DNA of 64,000 nucleotides from an uncultured Bacteroidia bacterium (GTDB taxonomy: Bacteria > Bacteroidota > Bacteroidia > Bacteroidales > Prolixibacteraceae), in contig CAIXZH010000027.1 in assembly GCA_903923905.1 (NCBI GenBank), forward strand, positions 1 to 64,000, in the 5' to 3' direction. The translations under genes and the position numbers were made by a program. Under the pieces are notes generated by a model that ran no database searches, had not been told where the DNA came from, and saw only the letters and a list, made by a program, of their open reading frames with translations. Positions 25,984-34,701 of this stretch are shown piece after piece (within the stretch, counting starts at the first letter, position 1; every line of letters begins with the position of its first letter).

Positions 25984-27330
25984 TCACGCCAATCCCGGTA
26001 GTTCCATCCCGGTAATTTTTCGGTACAGATTGAGTGCAAAAAGATCGGTCATTCCGGATACAAAATCGACCACCGATTGAATCTTGCCATAGAAGGTCTG
26101 ATCCTGATTCTGGTATTGGGCGGGAATAAGTGACAACAGTTTTTTCGATAAAAAACTTTCAGGTTCTACTACAGCGGTTATGAAAGCTTCGAGTAATGTT
26201 CCGAGGATTTTGTAGCCGGCAATCTCTATTTCGACTACAGTCCTGTCATTGTAAATTCTTTCAGTCGATACTCTGCGGACCTGATCCATTGCGCTTTTTG
26301 AGGGTTCGGGTAAGTCATTGAAGAGCGGAATTATCTTTTCTATAGTTGGATAATCGTTGATACGTGAAATAAACAGTAGGGCGCATTCCCTGGTAAGTTT
26401 GCCTATCACCATTGCCCTCAAATAGGAAATCCTTTCGTTATGGTCGGTTACCAGGGTCAGATTAGCCGAAATATTATCCAGGACTATTTGGTCGTGGAAA
26501 GGATGAAAGAAATTAAGAAACAGGGCTTCTGTTTCAGGATAGGATAGGATCTTCAACTTATGGGCATCTTCCACATCCATAATCTGGTAACAGATATCAT
26601 CTGCAGCTTCGACCAGGTAGACCAGGGGATGGCGCATATAATGCAAGGGATTTTCGGATATTTGAACCATTTCCAATTGGGTTGCTATCTTGCGAAAAAG
26701 CTCCTTTTCGCTTTGGAAGAATCCGAATTTTGGTTTACCACCGGCCAATGATGATTCAAAGGGATATTTGACAATACTGGCCAATGTGCTGTATGTTAAT
26801 GCAAAACCCCCATATCTCTTTCCCGAAAACTGATGACTGAGCACCCTGAATGCATTGGCATTGCCTTCAAAACAGGTGAAGTCAGACCATTGTTCCTCAG
26901 AAATGTCATTCTGATATTTTAATCCTCCCCCTCGTTTGAAGAAATCGGCAATCGCGTACTCTCCTGAATGACCAAACGGAGGATTCCCCAGGTCATGAGC
27001 CAGACAGGCAGCCGAAACAATCGCTCCTATCTCTCCAATCCTGTTCATAAATGGGGATTCCTGATTTCCTTTTATGGCAGAGGCCACAAGATTACCCAAA
27101 GAACGGCCCACACTGGCAACTTCAAGCGAATGGGTTAGCCGGTTATGGACAAAAATGCTTCCGGGGAGGGGAAACACCTGGGTTTTATCCTGAAGTCTAC
27201 GGAAAGGTGACGAGAAGATGATCCTGTCGTAATCGCGCTGAAAGATGGACCGAATGTCATCATCTTGCTGGTAAATCCGGTCCTCAAGACCTAGCCGGCA
27301 GTCGGCGATCCATTTATCCCATTTGATCAT
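25984..27330 (-). CDS. dgt: Deoxyguanosinetriphosphate triphosphohydrolase
   Basis: A 448-residue cytosolic HD-domain enzyme that removes triphosphate from dNTPs. Typical blocks are FRRLQDKTQVFPL near the N-terminus, HNRLTHSLEVASVGRSLG, and the metal-binding AHDLGNPPFGHSGEYA; a later block EAADDICYQIMDVEDA fits the family. Length matches the 440-residue Dgt group. It begins inside the end of the YgjP-like metallopeptidase gene (four-base ATGA overlap), so the two are cotranscribed. Confidence 0.92.
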   Translation of the reverse strand: MIKWDKWIADCRLGLEDRIYQQDDDIRSIFQRDYDRIIFSSPFRRLQDKTQVFPLPGSIFVHNRLTHSLEVASVGRSLGNLVASAIKGNQESPFMNRIGEIGAIVSAACLAHDLGNPPFGHSGEYAIADFFKRGGGLKYQNDISEEQWSDFTCFEGNANAFRVLSHQFSGKRYGGFALTYSTLASIVKYPFESSLAGGKPKFGFFQSEKELFRKIATQLEMVQISENPLHYMRHPLVYLVEAADDICYQIMDVEDAHKLKILSYPETEALFLNFFHPFHDQIVLDNISANLTLVTDHNERISYLRAMVIGKLTRECALLFISRINDYPTIEKIIPLFNDLPEPSKSAMDQVRRVSTERIYNDRTVVEIEIAGYKILGTLLEAFITAVVEPESFLSKKLLSLIPAQYQNQDQTFYGKIQSVVDFVSGMTDLFALNLYRKITGMELPGLA

Positions 27331-28046
27331 TTTAAATGTATTTTCTTTAGTTCCTTATTCAGTTCACCCATATCCGGAAAGTGACTTTGCATTGTTGCCT
27401 TAAAAAGGGGGCCATGATTGGGAATGACCGTATGGACCAGTTCATGCACGATAATATAATCAATAAGCCGGTCATTAAGTCTCATCAGGTGAAGATTGAG
27501 ATTGATATTTTTGCGCCCGGAGCAACTGCCCCAGTTTGTTTTATTATTCTTGATCGTCACCTTTTGAAAGGAATATCCCATATCTTTTGCCAGTTCTGCG
27601 ATTCTTCCCGGCAGGTATTTCCGGGCATCAAAACGAAGAACATGCTCAACCATCAGTTTAAGCCTATTTTGGATTTCATCCGATTCGACCGGTTGATTTA
27701 CCGGATACTCGAAGAATACCTGATTCTCTTCGCGGGAATACCTGATGCGTAACTGAGGTATATCGGCCGGGCATACATGATAATGATAATTCCGTGTAGA
27801 TAAGAGGTGCCCGGGTTGAATACTCTTGGGAACTACCGGTTTTAGAGCCATTTTTTCCCGGGTATCGGCAATCCATTGAAGATGTTGAGTGAGGAATTTT
27901 TCCCCGCTCAGAAATGAGGCGAGCCAGGGAATGGTAACCCGGACCTTCCCGTCAGGACGCACCGCAATTTTAAACCTGACGGCCTGTCGATTCCTGCTTA
28001 TTGTTACTGCACCAATATGTTCAACAAAAACTTCTTTGAATGGCAT
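27327..28046 (-). CDS. YgjP-like M48-type metallopeptidase (DUF45)
   Basis: A 239-residue cytosolic protein of the YgjP/SprT-like group. The zinc motif HELVHTVIPNHGPLFK (HExxH with a downstream His) and the preceding TNWGSCSGRKNINLNLHLM are diagnostic. The natural substrate of this family is unknown. It sits between a Tat-exported isomerase gene and dgt on the minus strand and overlaps dgt by four bases. Confidence 0.85.
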   Translation of the reverse strand: MPFKEVFVEHIGAVTISRNRQAVRFKIAVRPDGKVRVTIPWLASFLSGEKFLTQHLQWIADTREKMALKPVVPKSIQPGHLLSTRNYHYHVCPADIPQLRIRYSREENQVFFEYPVNQPVESDEIQNRLKLMVEHVLRFDARKYLPGRIAELAKDMGYSFQKVTIKNNKTNWGSCSGRKNINLNLHLMRLNDRLIDYIIVHELVHTVIPNHGPLFKATMQSHFPDMGELNKELKKIHLK

Positions 28047-28066
28047 AAATAATTACTTTAAACGCT

Positions 28067-28957
28067 TCAGCTTCTCTTCGAATTGGCCACCAGCTGATTG
28101 AAGACGACCAGCTGTTCTTTTAAAGCGGCTACCTTATCGGCAGGATCTGTCCGTGCTTCCATAAGAATCCATCCGCTATAATTCATTTGGGCAAAAAGAT
28201 CAAACAACTGCTGATATGGATAATTTCCGATATTCAATTCACGTACATGAACGGTATCTCCAATCCACTTTTTAACGCTGTTGAAATTCCCTTCCAACCC
28301 GGGAGGAAGCAGATCCTGATCATTACAGTTCCAGCAAATCTTTACATTTTTCCCGGTAACCTGATCAAAAATCGCCTTCATGTTGGGCAGCTCCTGAGTT
28401 TTGGTTCCATGAACTTCAACCCGGACCAACAGTCCGTAATCCTGGGCAAATTCACCAACTTCGTTCAATGAAGCTGCAATTTGCGCGATTGTTTTTTCTT
28501 TGTCGACTCCATCGGGGAGTCCGTTGGGCTTCACTTTAATCCCTGAGGCTCCGATATCTCTGCAAAGTTTAATATATTCCTTTGTCTCATCAATATTCCA
28601 GCGAAGTTTTACCGGATCAGGACTTTGATATTCGAAATTTGATCCATATCCCAGGCAGGTTACGGGACTGTCTGCAAACAACTTTTTCACCGTTTCTCTT
28701 TGATCTGCACTCATGCTTGTCTCCACGCCGTGGGCATGACCGGTTCGCAGTTCTACTCCAAGAATTCCCGTTTTTGTGCAATTGGCAATCACTGTGGGCA
28801 AATCCCAGTCTTTTGCCCATTGGTAGGTCACCAAACCAAGTCTTATCTTCGGTTTGGGAGCTTTTGCTAATGCAGAAAATGGCTGAATGGTTGCAAGACC
28901 TATCCCTGAAATGATACTTTTCTGAATAAAATTGCGTCGGGACAAATTCCTTTCCAT
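28067..28957 (-). CDS. Tat-exported sugar phosphate isomerase/epimerase family protein
   Basis: A 296-residue TIM-barrel protein with a twin-arginine signal (LSRRNFIQKSIISGIG). The xylose-isomerase-like fold is seen in LGLVTYQWAKDWDLPTVIAN, GILGVELRTGHAHGVETSM, VRVEVHGTKTQELP, KICWNCNDQD and the closing YSGWILMEARTDPAD, which supply the expected metal-binding Glu, His and Asp residues. It heads the minus-strand unit that continues into the metallopeptidase and dgt, and lies back to back with purD. Substrate unknown; related to, but clearly distinct from, the protein at 15398-16372. Confidence 0.82.
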   Translation of the reverse strand: MERNLSRRNFIQKSIISGIGLATIQPFSALAKAPKPKIRLGLVTYQWAKDWDLPTVIANCTKTGILGVELRTGHAHGVETSMSADQRETVKKLFADSPVTCLGYGSNFEYQSPDPVKLRWNIDETKEYIKLCRDIGASGIKVKPNGLPDGVDKEKTIAQIAASLNEVGEFAQDYGLLVRVEVHGTKTQELPNMKAIFDQVTGKNVKICWNCNDQDLLPPGLEGNFNSVKKWIGDTVHVRELNIGNYPYQQLFDLFAQMNYSGWILMEARTDPADKVAALKEQLVVFNQLVANSKRS

Positions 28958-29071
28958 GATTTGTGCGATTAATATGTTTTCCTAAGGGGTGAAGATAGAC
29001 ATTCCGTGTTTTAAAACGAAATGTAGCCTGAAAATTTGTTTATTTTGCACTGCGAATATAAATTGGAAAAA

Positions 29072-30346
29072 ATGAATATACTTATTATCGGATCTGGCGG
29101 AAGGGAACATGCATTTGCCTGGAAAATCAGCCGGAGTCCAAAAATCAACCAACTTTACATAGCTCCCGGGAATGCAGGGACAGCCGAATTCGGAACCAAT
29201 ATCGAAGTTGGCGTTACAGATTTTCCTGCAATTAGAACTATTGTATTGGAAAAGCATATTCATATGGTTGTTGTTGGACCTGAAGTGCCGCTTGTTGAAG
29301 GGATTCATGATTTCTTTTTGGCAGATAGGCAACTAAGGGATATTCCGGTTATCGGACCCGCCAGCTTAGGAGCACAGCTTGAAGGAAGTAAGGATTTTGC
29401 AAAAAAGTTTATGATGCGCCATCATATTCCTACCGCTGCCTACCTTTCGGTAACCAAAGAAAATCTGGAAGAGGGAATCCGCTTTATGCACAGTCTGAAA
29501 GCTCCTTATGTACTTAAGGCCGACGGACTGGCTGCGGGTAAAGGTGTCCTGATCATTGAAAATCTTGCAGAGGCCGAACAGTCGATCCGTGAGATGCTTG
29601 GCGGAATGTTTGGACAGGCTAGCGAAACTGTTGTAATTGAGGAATTCCTTTCGGGAATTGAGTGTTCTGTTTTTGCAATTACGGATGGTAAAAGCTATAA
29701 AATACTGCCGGTAGCCAAAGATTATAAGCGGATCGGAGAGGGGGATACAGGATTGAATACAGGAGGAATGGGTGCCATCTCGCCGGTTCCATTTGCCGAT
29801 GAAGTATTTATGAAAAAGGTGGAAGAACGGATAATTGTCCCTACGGTGAATGGATTACTGAAGGATAGTATTGACTACAAGGGATTTATATTTTTTGGCC
29901 TCATCAGTGTCAATTCTGAACCATACTTGATTGAATATAATGTTCGCATGGGAGATCCTGAAACCGAGGCTGTGATTCTGAGGTTGAAATCCGATCTGGT
30001 CGAATTATTTGAAGGGGTGGCACAGGGAAATCTCTCTGAACGTCAGCTTGATATTGATACAGCTTCTGCGGCAACGGTTATGCTCGTCGCGGGGGGATAT
30101 CCCGGGGTATACCAGAAAGGGGCGGTTATTTCGGATCTGGATAAAGTTGAAGGAAGTATCCTTTTCCATTCAGGGACTAAAGTTTCAGGTAATGAGGTTA
30201 TTACTAATGGCGGAAGAGTGATTGCAGTAAGTTCAAAAGGGAAGGATTTCAGTGAAGCGCTTGCATTATCTTACCGTAATGCAGGGGTGATTCAATTTAA
30301 GGATAAGTTTTTTCGCAGGGATTTGGGGTTTGATCTAATAAAATAA
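29072..30346 (+). CDS. purD: Phosphoribosylamine-glycine ligase (GAR synthetase)
   Basis: A 424-residue cytosolic ATP-grasp enzyme of purine synthesis, joining phosphoribosylamine and glycine. The start at 29072 gives the standard opening MNILIIGSGGREHAFAWK; an upstream in-frame start would add 12 residues absent from the family. Typical blocks: VVVGPEVPLVEGIHDFF, SKDFAKKFMMRHHIPTAAY, LKADGLAAGKGVLI, GEGDTGLNTGGMGAISP and YNVRMGDPETEAV. It is followed after six bases by a membrane protein gene. Confidence 0.96.
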   Translation: MNILIIGSGGREHAFAWKISRSPKINQLYIAPGNAGTAEFGTNIEVGVTDFPAIRTIVLEKHIHMVVVGPEVPLVEGIHDFFLADRQLRDIPVIGPASLGAQLEGSKDFAKKFMMRHHIPTAAYLSVTKENLEEGIRFMHSLKAPYVLKADGLAAGKGVLIIENLAEAEQSIREMLGGMFGQASETVVIEEFLSGIECSVFAITDGKSYKILPVAKDYKRIGEGDTGLNTGGMGAISPVPFADEVFMKKVEERIIVPTVNGLLKDSIDYKGFIFFGLISVNSEPYLIEYNVRMGDPETEAVILRLKSDLVELFEGVAQGNLSERQLDIDTASAATVMLVAGGYPGVYQKGAVISDLDKVEGSILFHSGTKVSGNEVITNGGRVIAVSSKGKDFSEALALSYRNAGVIQFKDKFFRRDLGFDLIK

Positions 30347-30352
30347 GACGAT

Positions 30353-31342
30353 ATGTTATTGCGCATTTTAAAGAGTAATACGCTGTTTAGTGCGTTGTTA
30401 ATCCCCTTGATTGGTATCCTTTTCTGGATCCATAATTTTCAGACAGCCACAATGGTGGATCTGAATCTAGTCAATGGGGCGATGCCACTCTATTACCTGG
30501 TCTTTTCCTTTTTTAAAACACAAACGTTTTGGCAGGTCTTTTCCGCTTTTGTACTGGTGATTTTTAATTCATTTTTTATTGCGCAGATGGGCTCAGGGTT
30601 TCTTTTCCTGAAGAAACGGTCCTATCTTCCGGGAATTATCTACCTGGTTACGGTGTCCTCACTTCATGAGTTACAGGCACTTCTGCCTGTTCATATGGCG
30701 ACATTGTTTGTACTGATCTCAATCTATTTTATTTTTGATACTTTCCATAAAAAAGTTGAGATTACCTATACTTTTAATGCCGCCTTTTTTCTTGCAATAG
30801 GTTCATTATTCTATCTCCCTGTAGTTGTGCTGTTTCCATTGGTTTGGATCTCCATCTTTGTCTTGCAAAAGGATGACAACTGGAGGTTACTTGCTGTCCC
30901 GGTTCTGGGATTTGGAGTTCCGTGGCTTTTTATATGGGTCTATTCATTTTTAACAGATGCCTATGCTAAATTGTGGAATGAACTGATCACCATGCTCTGG
31001 AGCCGCCATAACGACTATCTTCTAAACCCGTATTTTCTGGCATTCACAGCCATCGTTGCTATTTTGACCACACTCGGCAGTCTTTCTGTCATCTCTCATT
31101 TTCTTCGGATGAAAGTCAGTTCCCGAAAGTATTTTGTTATTTTCTTCTGGATGCTTGGCTTGTTACTGGCTTCAGCATTAGGTTTACTTACCATCGATAT
31201 TGAGATAGTGGCCTTATCTACCATACCGGTTGCCTATATCGTTTCAAATTATCTTTTATTCAACGAAAAGACTATTTTGAAAGAGGTATTCCTCTGGATC
31301 TATCTGGCGACGGCGGTTTTTGTCCTTATTTTTTATGTGTAG
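30353..31342 (+). CDS. Multi-pass inner membrane protein, DUF6427-like
   Basis: A 329-residue protein with about eight to ten hydrophobic helices (for example TLFSALLIPLIGILFWI, VFSAFVLVIFNSFFIAQMG, AAFFLAIGSLFYLPVVVLF, FWMLGLLLASALGLLTI). It resembles the DUF6427 family, a Bacteroidota-specific membrane protein often found next to purD. No function is known. It starts six bases after purD and its stop codon lies inside a strong bidirectional terminator. Confidence 0.75.
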   Translation: MLLRILKSNTLFSALLIPLIGILFWIHNFQTATMVDLNLVNGAMPLYYLVFSFFKTQTFWQVFSAFVLVIFNSFFIAQMGSGFLFLKKRSYLPGIIYLVTVSSLHELQALLPVHMATLFVLISIYFIFDTFHKKVEITYTFNAAFFLAIGSLFYLPVVVLFPLVWISIFVLQKDDNWRLLAVPVLGFGVPWLFIWVYSFLTDAYAKLWNELITMLWSRHNDYLLNPYFLAFTAIVAILTTLGSLSVISHFLRMKVSSRKYFVIFFWMLGLLLASALGLLTIDIEIVALSTIPVAYIVSNYLLFNEKTILKEVFLWIYLATAVFVLIFYV

Positions 31343-31376
31343 AGATCTGGCCTACCAGATCTCTACACATAAAAAA
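31329..31376. terminator. Bidirectional terminator between purD unit and lpxA
   Basis: A perfect 22-base-pair inverted repeat (arms 31329-31350 and 31355-31376) with a four-base loop CCTA. Each arm begins or ends with six T or A residues, so both strands give a stem plus U tract. It lies between convergent genes and contains the TAG stop of the membrane protein gene; the lpxA stop is two bases beyond. Confidence 0.88.
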
Positions 31377-31378
31377 TA

Positions 31379-32161
31379 TCAATCAGGGAAATATCCTTTT
31401 ATGATCCCTCTTTTTGAATCTTTTAGAAAGAGGAGGATTTCATCGCGTTCACGTGAGGCCTGCATTTCTGCTTCGATCACTTCAAGAGCCTGGCTGTTGT
31501 TATACCCTTTTTGGTATATAATCCGGTAGATATCCTGAATCTGACAGATCACCTCATTGGAGAAGCCTCTGCGCCGAAGACCGATCGAATTTACGCCCGC
31601 ATAAGATAATGGTTCACGCCCTGCTTTAATATATGGGGGAACGTCTTTGCGCACCAGTGAACCACCTGAAAGCATAACATGTTTTCCGATATGGCAGAAC
31701 TGATGAATTCCGGTATGACCCCCTATAATTGCAAAATCATCCACAATGACTTCGCCGGCCAGCGCAACTGAATTTACCAGGATTACACTATCACCTACAA
31801 CACAGTCATGAGCAACATGTACATAGGCCATAATCAGGCAGTTACTACCTATTACGGTCTTGCCATGTGCAGCAGTTCCCCTGTTTACTGTAACGCATTC
31901 CCGGATGGTTGTATTGTCCCCGATCTCAACGGTAGTATATTCACCTTTGAATTTCAGGTCCTGAGGTTCACCACCAATGACTGCTCCGGAATGGATTTTG
32001 CAGTTTTTTCCGATGCGACATCCGGGTAAAATTACCGCTGTTGGACCTATGTATGTTCCGTCACCAATGGTTACATCGTTTGAAACAGTAGCGAACGGTT
32101 CAATAATAACACCTTTGCCAATTTGTGCGTTTGGGTGAATATTTGCTAATGGTTGATTCAT
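31379..32161 (-). CDS. lpxA: UDP-N-acetylglucosamine O-acyltransferase
   Basis: A 260-residue cytosolic trimeric left-handed beta-helix enzyme, first step of lipid A synthesis: transfers a 3-hydroxyacyl group from ACP to UDP-GlcNAc. Hexapeptide repeats run from IHPNAQIGKGVIIEPFATV; the catalytic region YVHVAHDCVVGD carries the conserved His pair, and IIGGHTGIHQFCHIG and RKDVPPYIKAGREP follow. The C-terminal helical domain (GFSNEVICQIQDIYRIIY) is complete. It is the last gene of the lipid A block. Confidence 0.96.
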   Translation of the reverse strand: MNQPLANIHPNAQIGKGVIIEPFATVSNDVTIGDGTYIGPTAVILPGCRIGKNCKIHSGAVIGGEPQDLKFKGEYTTVEIGDNTTIRECVTVNRGTAAHGKTVIGSNCLIMAYVHVAHDCVVGDSVILVNSVALAGEVIVDDFAIIGGHTGIHQFCHIGKHVMLSGGSLVRKDVPPYIKAGREPLSYAGVNSIGLRRRGFSNEVICQIQDIYRIIYQKGYNNSQALEVIEAEMQASRERDEILLFLKDSKRGIIKGYFPD

Positions 32162-32206
32162 TTTTAAATTTTTAAAGCAACGGTTATCCCGATATCTTAA
32201 GATTTT

Positions 32207-33604
32207 TTATTTTGTTTTTGCAATGATGGCCATAAACTCCCCTTCGCAAACCACCGTGTCACCAACAAAAGCAATCGCTCTCATATTGGCAATTCCGCGA
32301 CGGATAGGGCTGAGCAATTTTAGCCTGAAAACCAGGGTATCTCCCGGTACCACTTTCTTGCGAAATTTAATGCTGTCCATCGTCATGAAATAAGTAGAAT
32401 ACTCACCATCGGGAGGTTGTGAGCTGATTACAAATACTCCGCCACACTGAGCCATAGCCTCGATGATCAGTACTCCGGGCATTACAGGCTCTTCAGGGAA
32501 GTGACCTACAAAAAAAGGCTCATTCATCGTAACATTCTTCACCCCGATAATATAGTCAACCCCTTTTTCAATGACTTTATCCAGCAAAAGGAAAGGATTG
32601 CGGTGGGGCAGCATTTTTTTGATCTGATTTACATCGTATAATGGAATCTTATTCGGATCATATTCGGGAGCAGTATTTTCAGATATCCCTTTCAGATACT
32701 CTTTCTGAAGTAATTTCGCAAATTCGGTATTTGGTCCGTGTCCAGGTCTTTTCGCAACAATCCGTCCTTTGATTCTTTTCCCGATTAAAGCAAGATCGCC
32801 GATAACATCGAGCAGTTTATGCCGGGCACATTCGTTATCATAGTGGAGTGTAAGATTGTTCAGGATTCCGATCTTATTCACTTCGATATGTTTCTGGTTG
32901 AACAAATCGGCAATCCGGTTGAGTTCCTCAAGTGCCATTGGCTGATCCATGATCACGATGGCATTATCGACATCTCCCCCTTTTACAAGATTGTTTTTCA
33001 GAAGCATCTCAAGTTCGCGCACAAAAACGAAGGTGCGACAAGGTGCAATCTCTTCTGCAAACTTTGTTTTGCTGTCAAAAGTGGCATATTGATTATGCAA
33101 AACAGAGGAGTTGTATGAGATCATCACATCAATACTGAAATCATCATCAGGATATGCGATTATTTCAGTTCCTGTTTCTGCATTTTTATAGACAATCTTC
33201 CGTTTGATCTCGAAGTATTCCCGGTCAGCATCCTGAACCTGAATTCCTGCTTCGCTAAGGGTTTTGACATAACCGGCCGCGCTTCCGTCCAGGATAGGTG
33301 CTTCCGGACCATTCAATTCCATCAAAACGTTATCAATACCTGTAGCAATCAGTGCGGCCATGACATGTTCAATGGTACTGATCACTACATCTCCGTCTTT
33401 CAATACCGTTCCGCGCGATGTCCCTTTAACTTTGGAAACATTCGCCTCGATCACAGGCTGCCCCTCAAGATCAACGCGTTTAAATTTAAATCCAAAATTC
33501 TCAGGAGCAGGCTTGAAGGTCAAGGTAACCTCAACACCAGTATGAAGGCCTTTACCGGAGATGGTTGCCTCTCTTTCAATTGTATTTTGCTTAATACCCA
33601 TCAT
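32207..33604 (-). CDS. lpxC/fabZ: Bifunctional LpxC deacetylase / FabZ dehydratase
   Basis: A 465-residue fusion typical of Bacteroidota. Residues 1-300 are LpxC, the zinc UDP-3-O-acyl-GlcNAc deacetylase (GLHTGVEVTLTFKPAPEN, STIEHVMAALIATGIDN with a zinc His, and RHKLLDVIGDLALIGKRIKG with the His and Asp ligands). Residues about 315-465 are FabZ, a 3-hydroxyacyl-ACP dehydratase (MLPHRNPFLLLDKV and GHFPEEPVMPGVLIIEAMAQ with the catalytic His and Glu). The fusion couples fatty-acid elongation and lipid A synthesis, which compete for the same hydroxyacyl-ACP. It lies between lpxD and lpxA. Confidence 0.97.
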   Translation of the reverse strand: MMGIKQNTIEREATISGKGLHTGVEVTLTFKPAPENFGFKFKRVDLEGQPVIEANVSKVKGTSRGTVLKDGDVVISTIEHVMAALIATGIDNVLMELNGPEAPILDGSAAGYVKTLSEAGIQVQDADREYFEIKRKIVYKNAETGTEIIAYPDDDFSIDVMISYNSSVLHNQYATFDSKTKFAEEIAPCRTFVFVRELEMLLKNNLVKGGDVDNAIVIMDQPMALEELNRIADLFNQKHIEVNKIGILNNLTLHYDNECARHKLLDVIGDLALIGKRIKGRIVAKRPGHGPNTEFAKLLQKEYLKGISENTAPEYDPNKIPLYDVNQIKKMLPHRNPFLLLDKVIEKGVDYIIGVKNVTMNEPFFVGHFPEEPVMPGVLIIEAMAQCGGVFVISSQPPDGEYSTYFMTMDSIKFRKKVVPGDTLVFRLKLLSPIRRGIANMRAIAFVGDTVVCEGEFMAIIAKTK

Positions 33605-33622
33605 TTAGCGAAATTTTTCTTT

Positions 33623-34660
33623 TTATTCGTTAGTTTCGATTGATTTTATTTTTTTTTGTAGTTCGATCACATCATCGCGTAGCTTTGGCAGATTTCGGAT
33701 GATTGAATATACTTTCATCGTTTTTTTATATTCATCCGCAGGGGTTCCCAGCACTACGGAATTAGGTTTAAGTGAAGATAATATGCCTGATTTTGGTCCA
33801 ATCCTGGAACCATCACCAATGGTAATATGTCCTGACGAGGAAGCCTGTCCGCCAAATAAACAGTTTTTCCCGATAATAACAGAACCGGCAATCCCGGTCT
33901 GAGCCGCCATCACCGTATTCTCTCCAATTTCAACATTATGTCCGATCTGAATGAGATTGTCCAGTTTGACCCCGCTGCGAAGGATCGTGGAACCCATTGT
34001 TGCCCGATCGACCGTGGTGTTTGCCCCTATTTCCACATTGTCTTCGATGATAACATTCCCGATTTGTTCGATTTTCGAATAGGCCGCATCGGTATTGGGA
34101 GCAAACCCAAATCCGTCAGCTCCGATCACCACCCCTGAATGGATGATTCCTGATGATCCAATCACACAGTCAGCATATATTTTTACTCCGGAATAGAGAA
34201 TCGTATGGTTGCCAATAGTTACATTATCGCCAATATAAACATGAGGATAAACCTGGACCTGATTCCCAATTCTGACATTTTCTCCGATGTAAGCAAAGGC
34301 TCCGACATAAACATCTTTACCTAATTTGGCAGATCCATGAATAAAACTTGGCTGTTCAATGCCTGTTTTGGAAGGTCTTGATTTTACGTAAAACTCAAGG
34401 AGCTTGGCAAGTGCAGAATAAGCATCATCGACACGGATTAGCGTACACGAGAGCGGGGTCTCAGCAATAAAATCCTTATTGACAAGGACGATGGATGCTT
34501 CAGTAGTATAGATAAATTTGGCGTAAGCCAAGTTTGAAAGAAAACTTAACGTATTGGGTTGGCTTTGATCAATTTTTGAAATATTGTTTACCTTCACCGT
34601 GCCATCACCTTCAACCTCACCGTTAAGCAAGACTGCAATATCGTTTGCCGAAAACTCCAT
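33623..34660 (-). CDS. lpxD: UDP-3-O-acylglucosamine N-acyltransferase
   Basis: A 345-residue cytosolic enzyme, third step of lipid A synthesis. It has the N-terminal uridine-binding domain (IAVLLNGEVEGDGTVKVNNI, NTLSFLSNLAYAKFIYTT), a left-handed beta-helix with GVVIGADGFGFAP, and the catalytic His in LIQIGHNVEIGENTVMAAQ, then TGIAGSVIIGKN. A C-terminal helix closes the protein. It lies 18 bases upstream of lpxC/fabZ. Confidence 0.96.
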   Translation of the reverse strand: MEFSANDIAVLLNGEVEGDGTVKVNNISKIDQSQPNTLSFLSNLAYAKFIYTTEASIVLVNKDFIAETPLSCTLIRVDDAYSALAKLLEFYVKSRPSKTGIEQPSFIHGSAKLGKDVYVGAFAYIGENVRIGNQVQVYPHVYIGDNVTIGNHTILYSGVKIYADCVIGSSGIIHSGVVIGADGFGFAPNTDAAYSKIEQIGNVIIEDNVEIGANTTVDRATMGSTILRSGVKLDNLIQIGHNVEIGENTVMAAQTGIAGSVIIGKNCLFGGQASSSGHITIGDGSRIGPKSGILSSLKPNSVVLGTPADEYKKTMKVYSIIRNLPKLRDDVIELQKKIKSIETNE

Positions 34661-34701
34661 TCGTTTTTTTTAAATTTTACGCTGCAAAAATAATAAAATA
34701 A

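Noticed and set aside
29040-29050. A TATTTTGC motif before purD as a -7 promoter box
   Set aside because: One base short of TAnnTTTG and no TTG at the right distance upstream.
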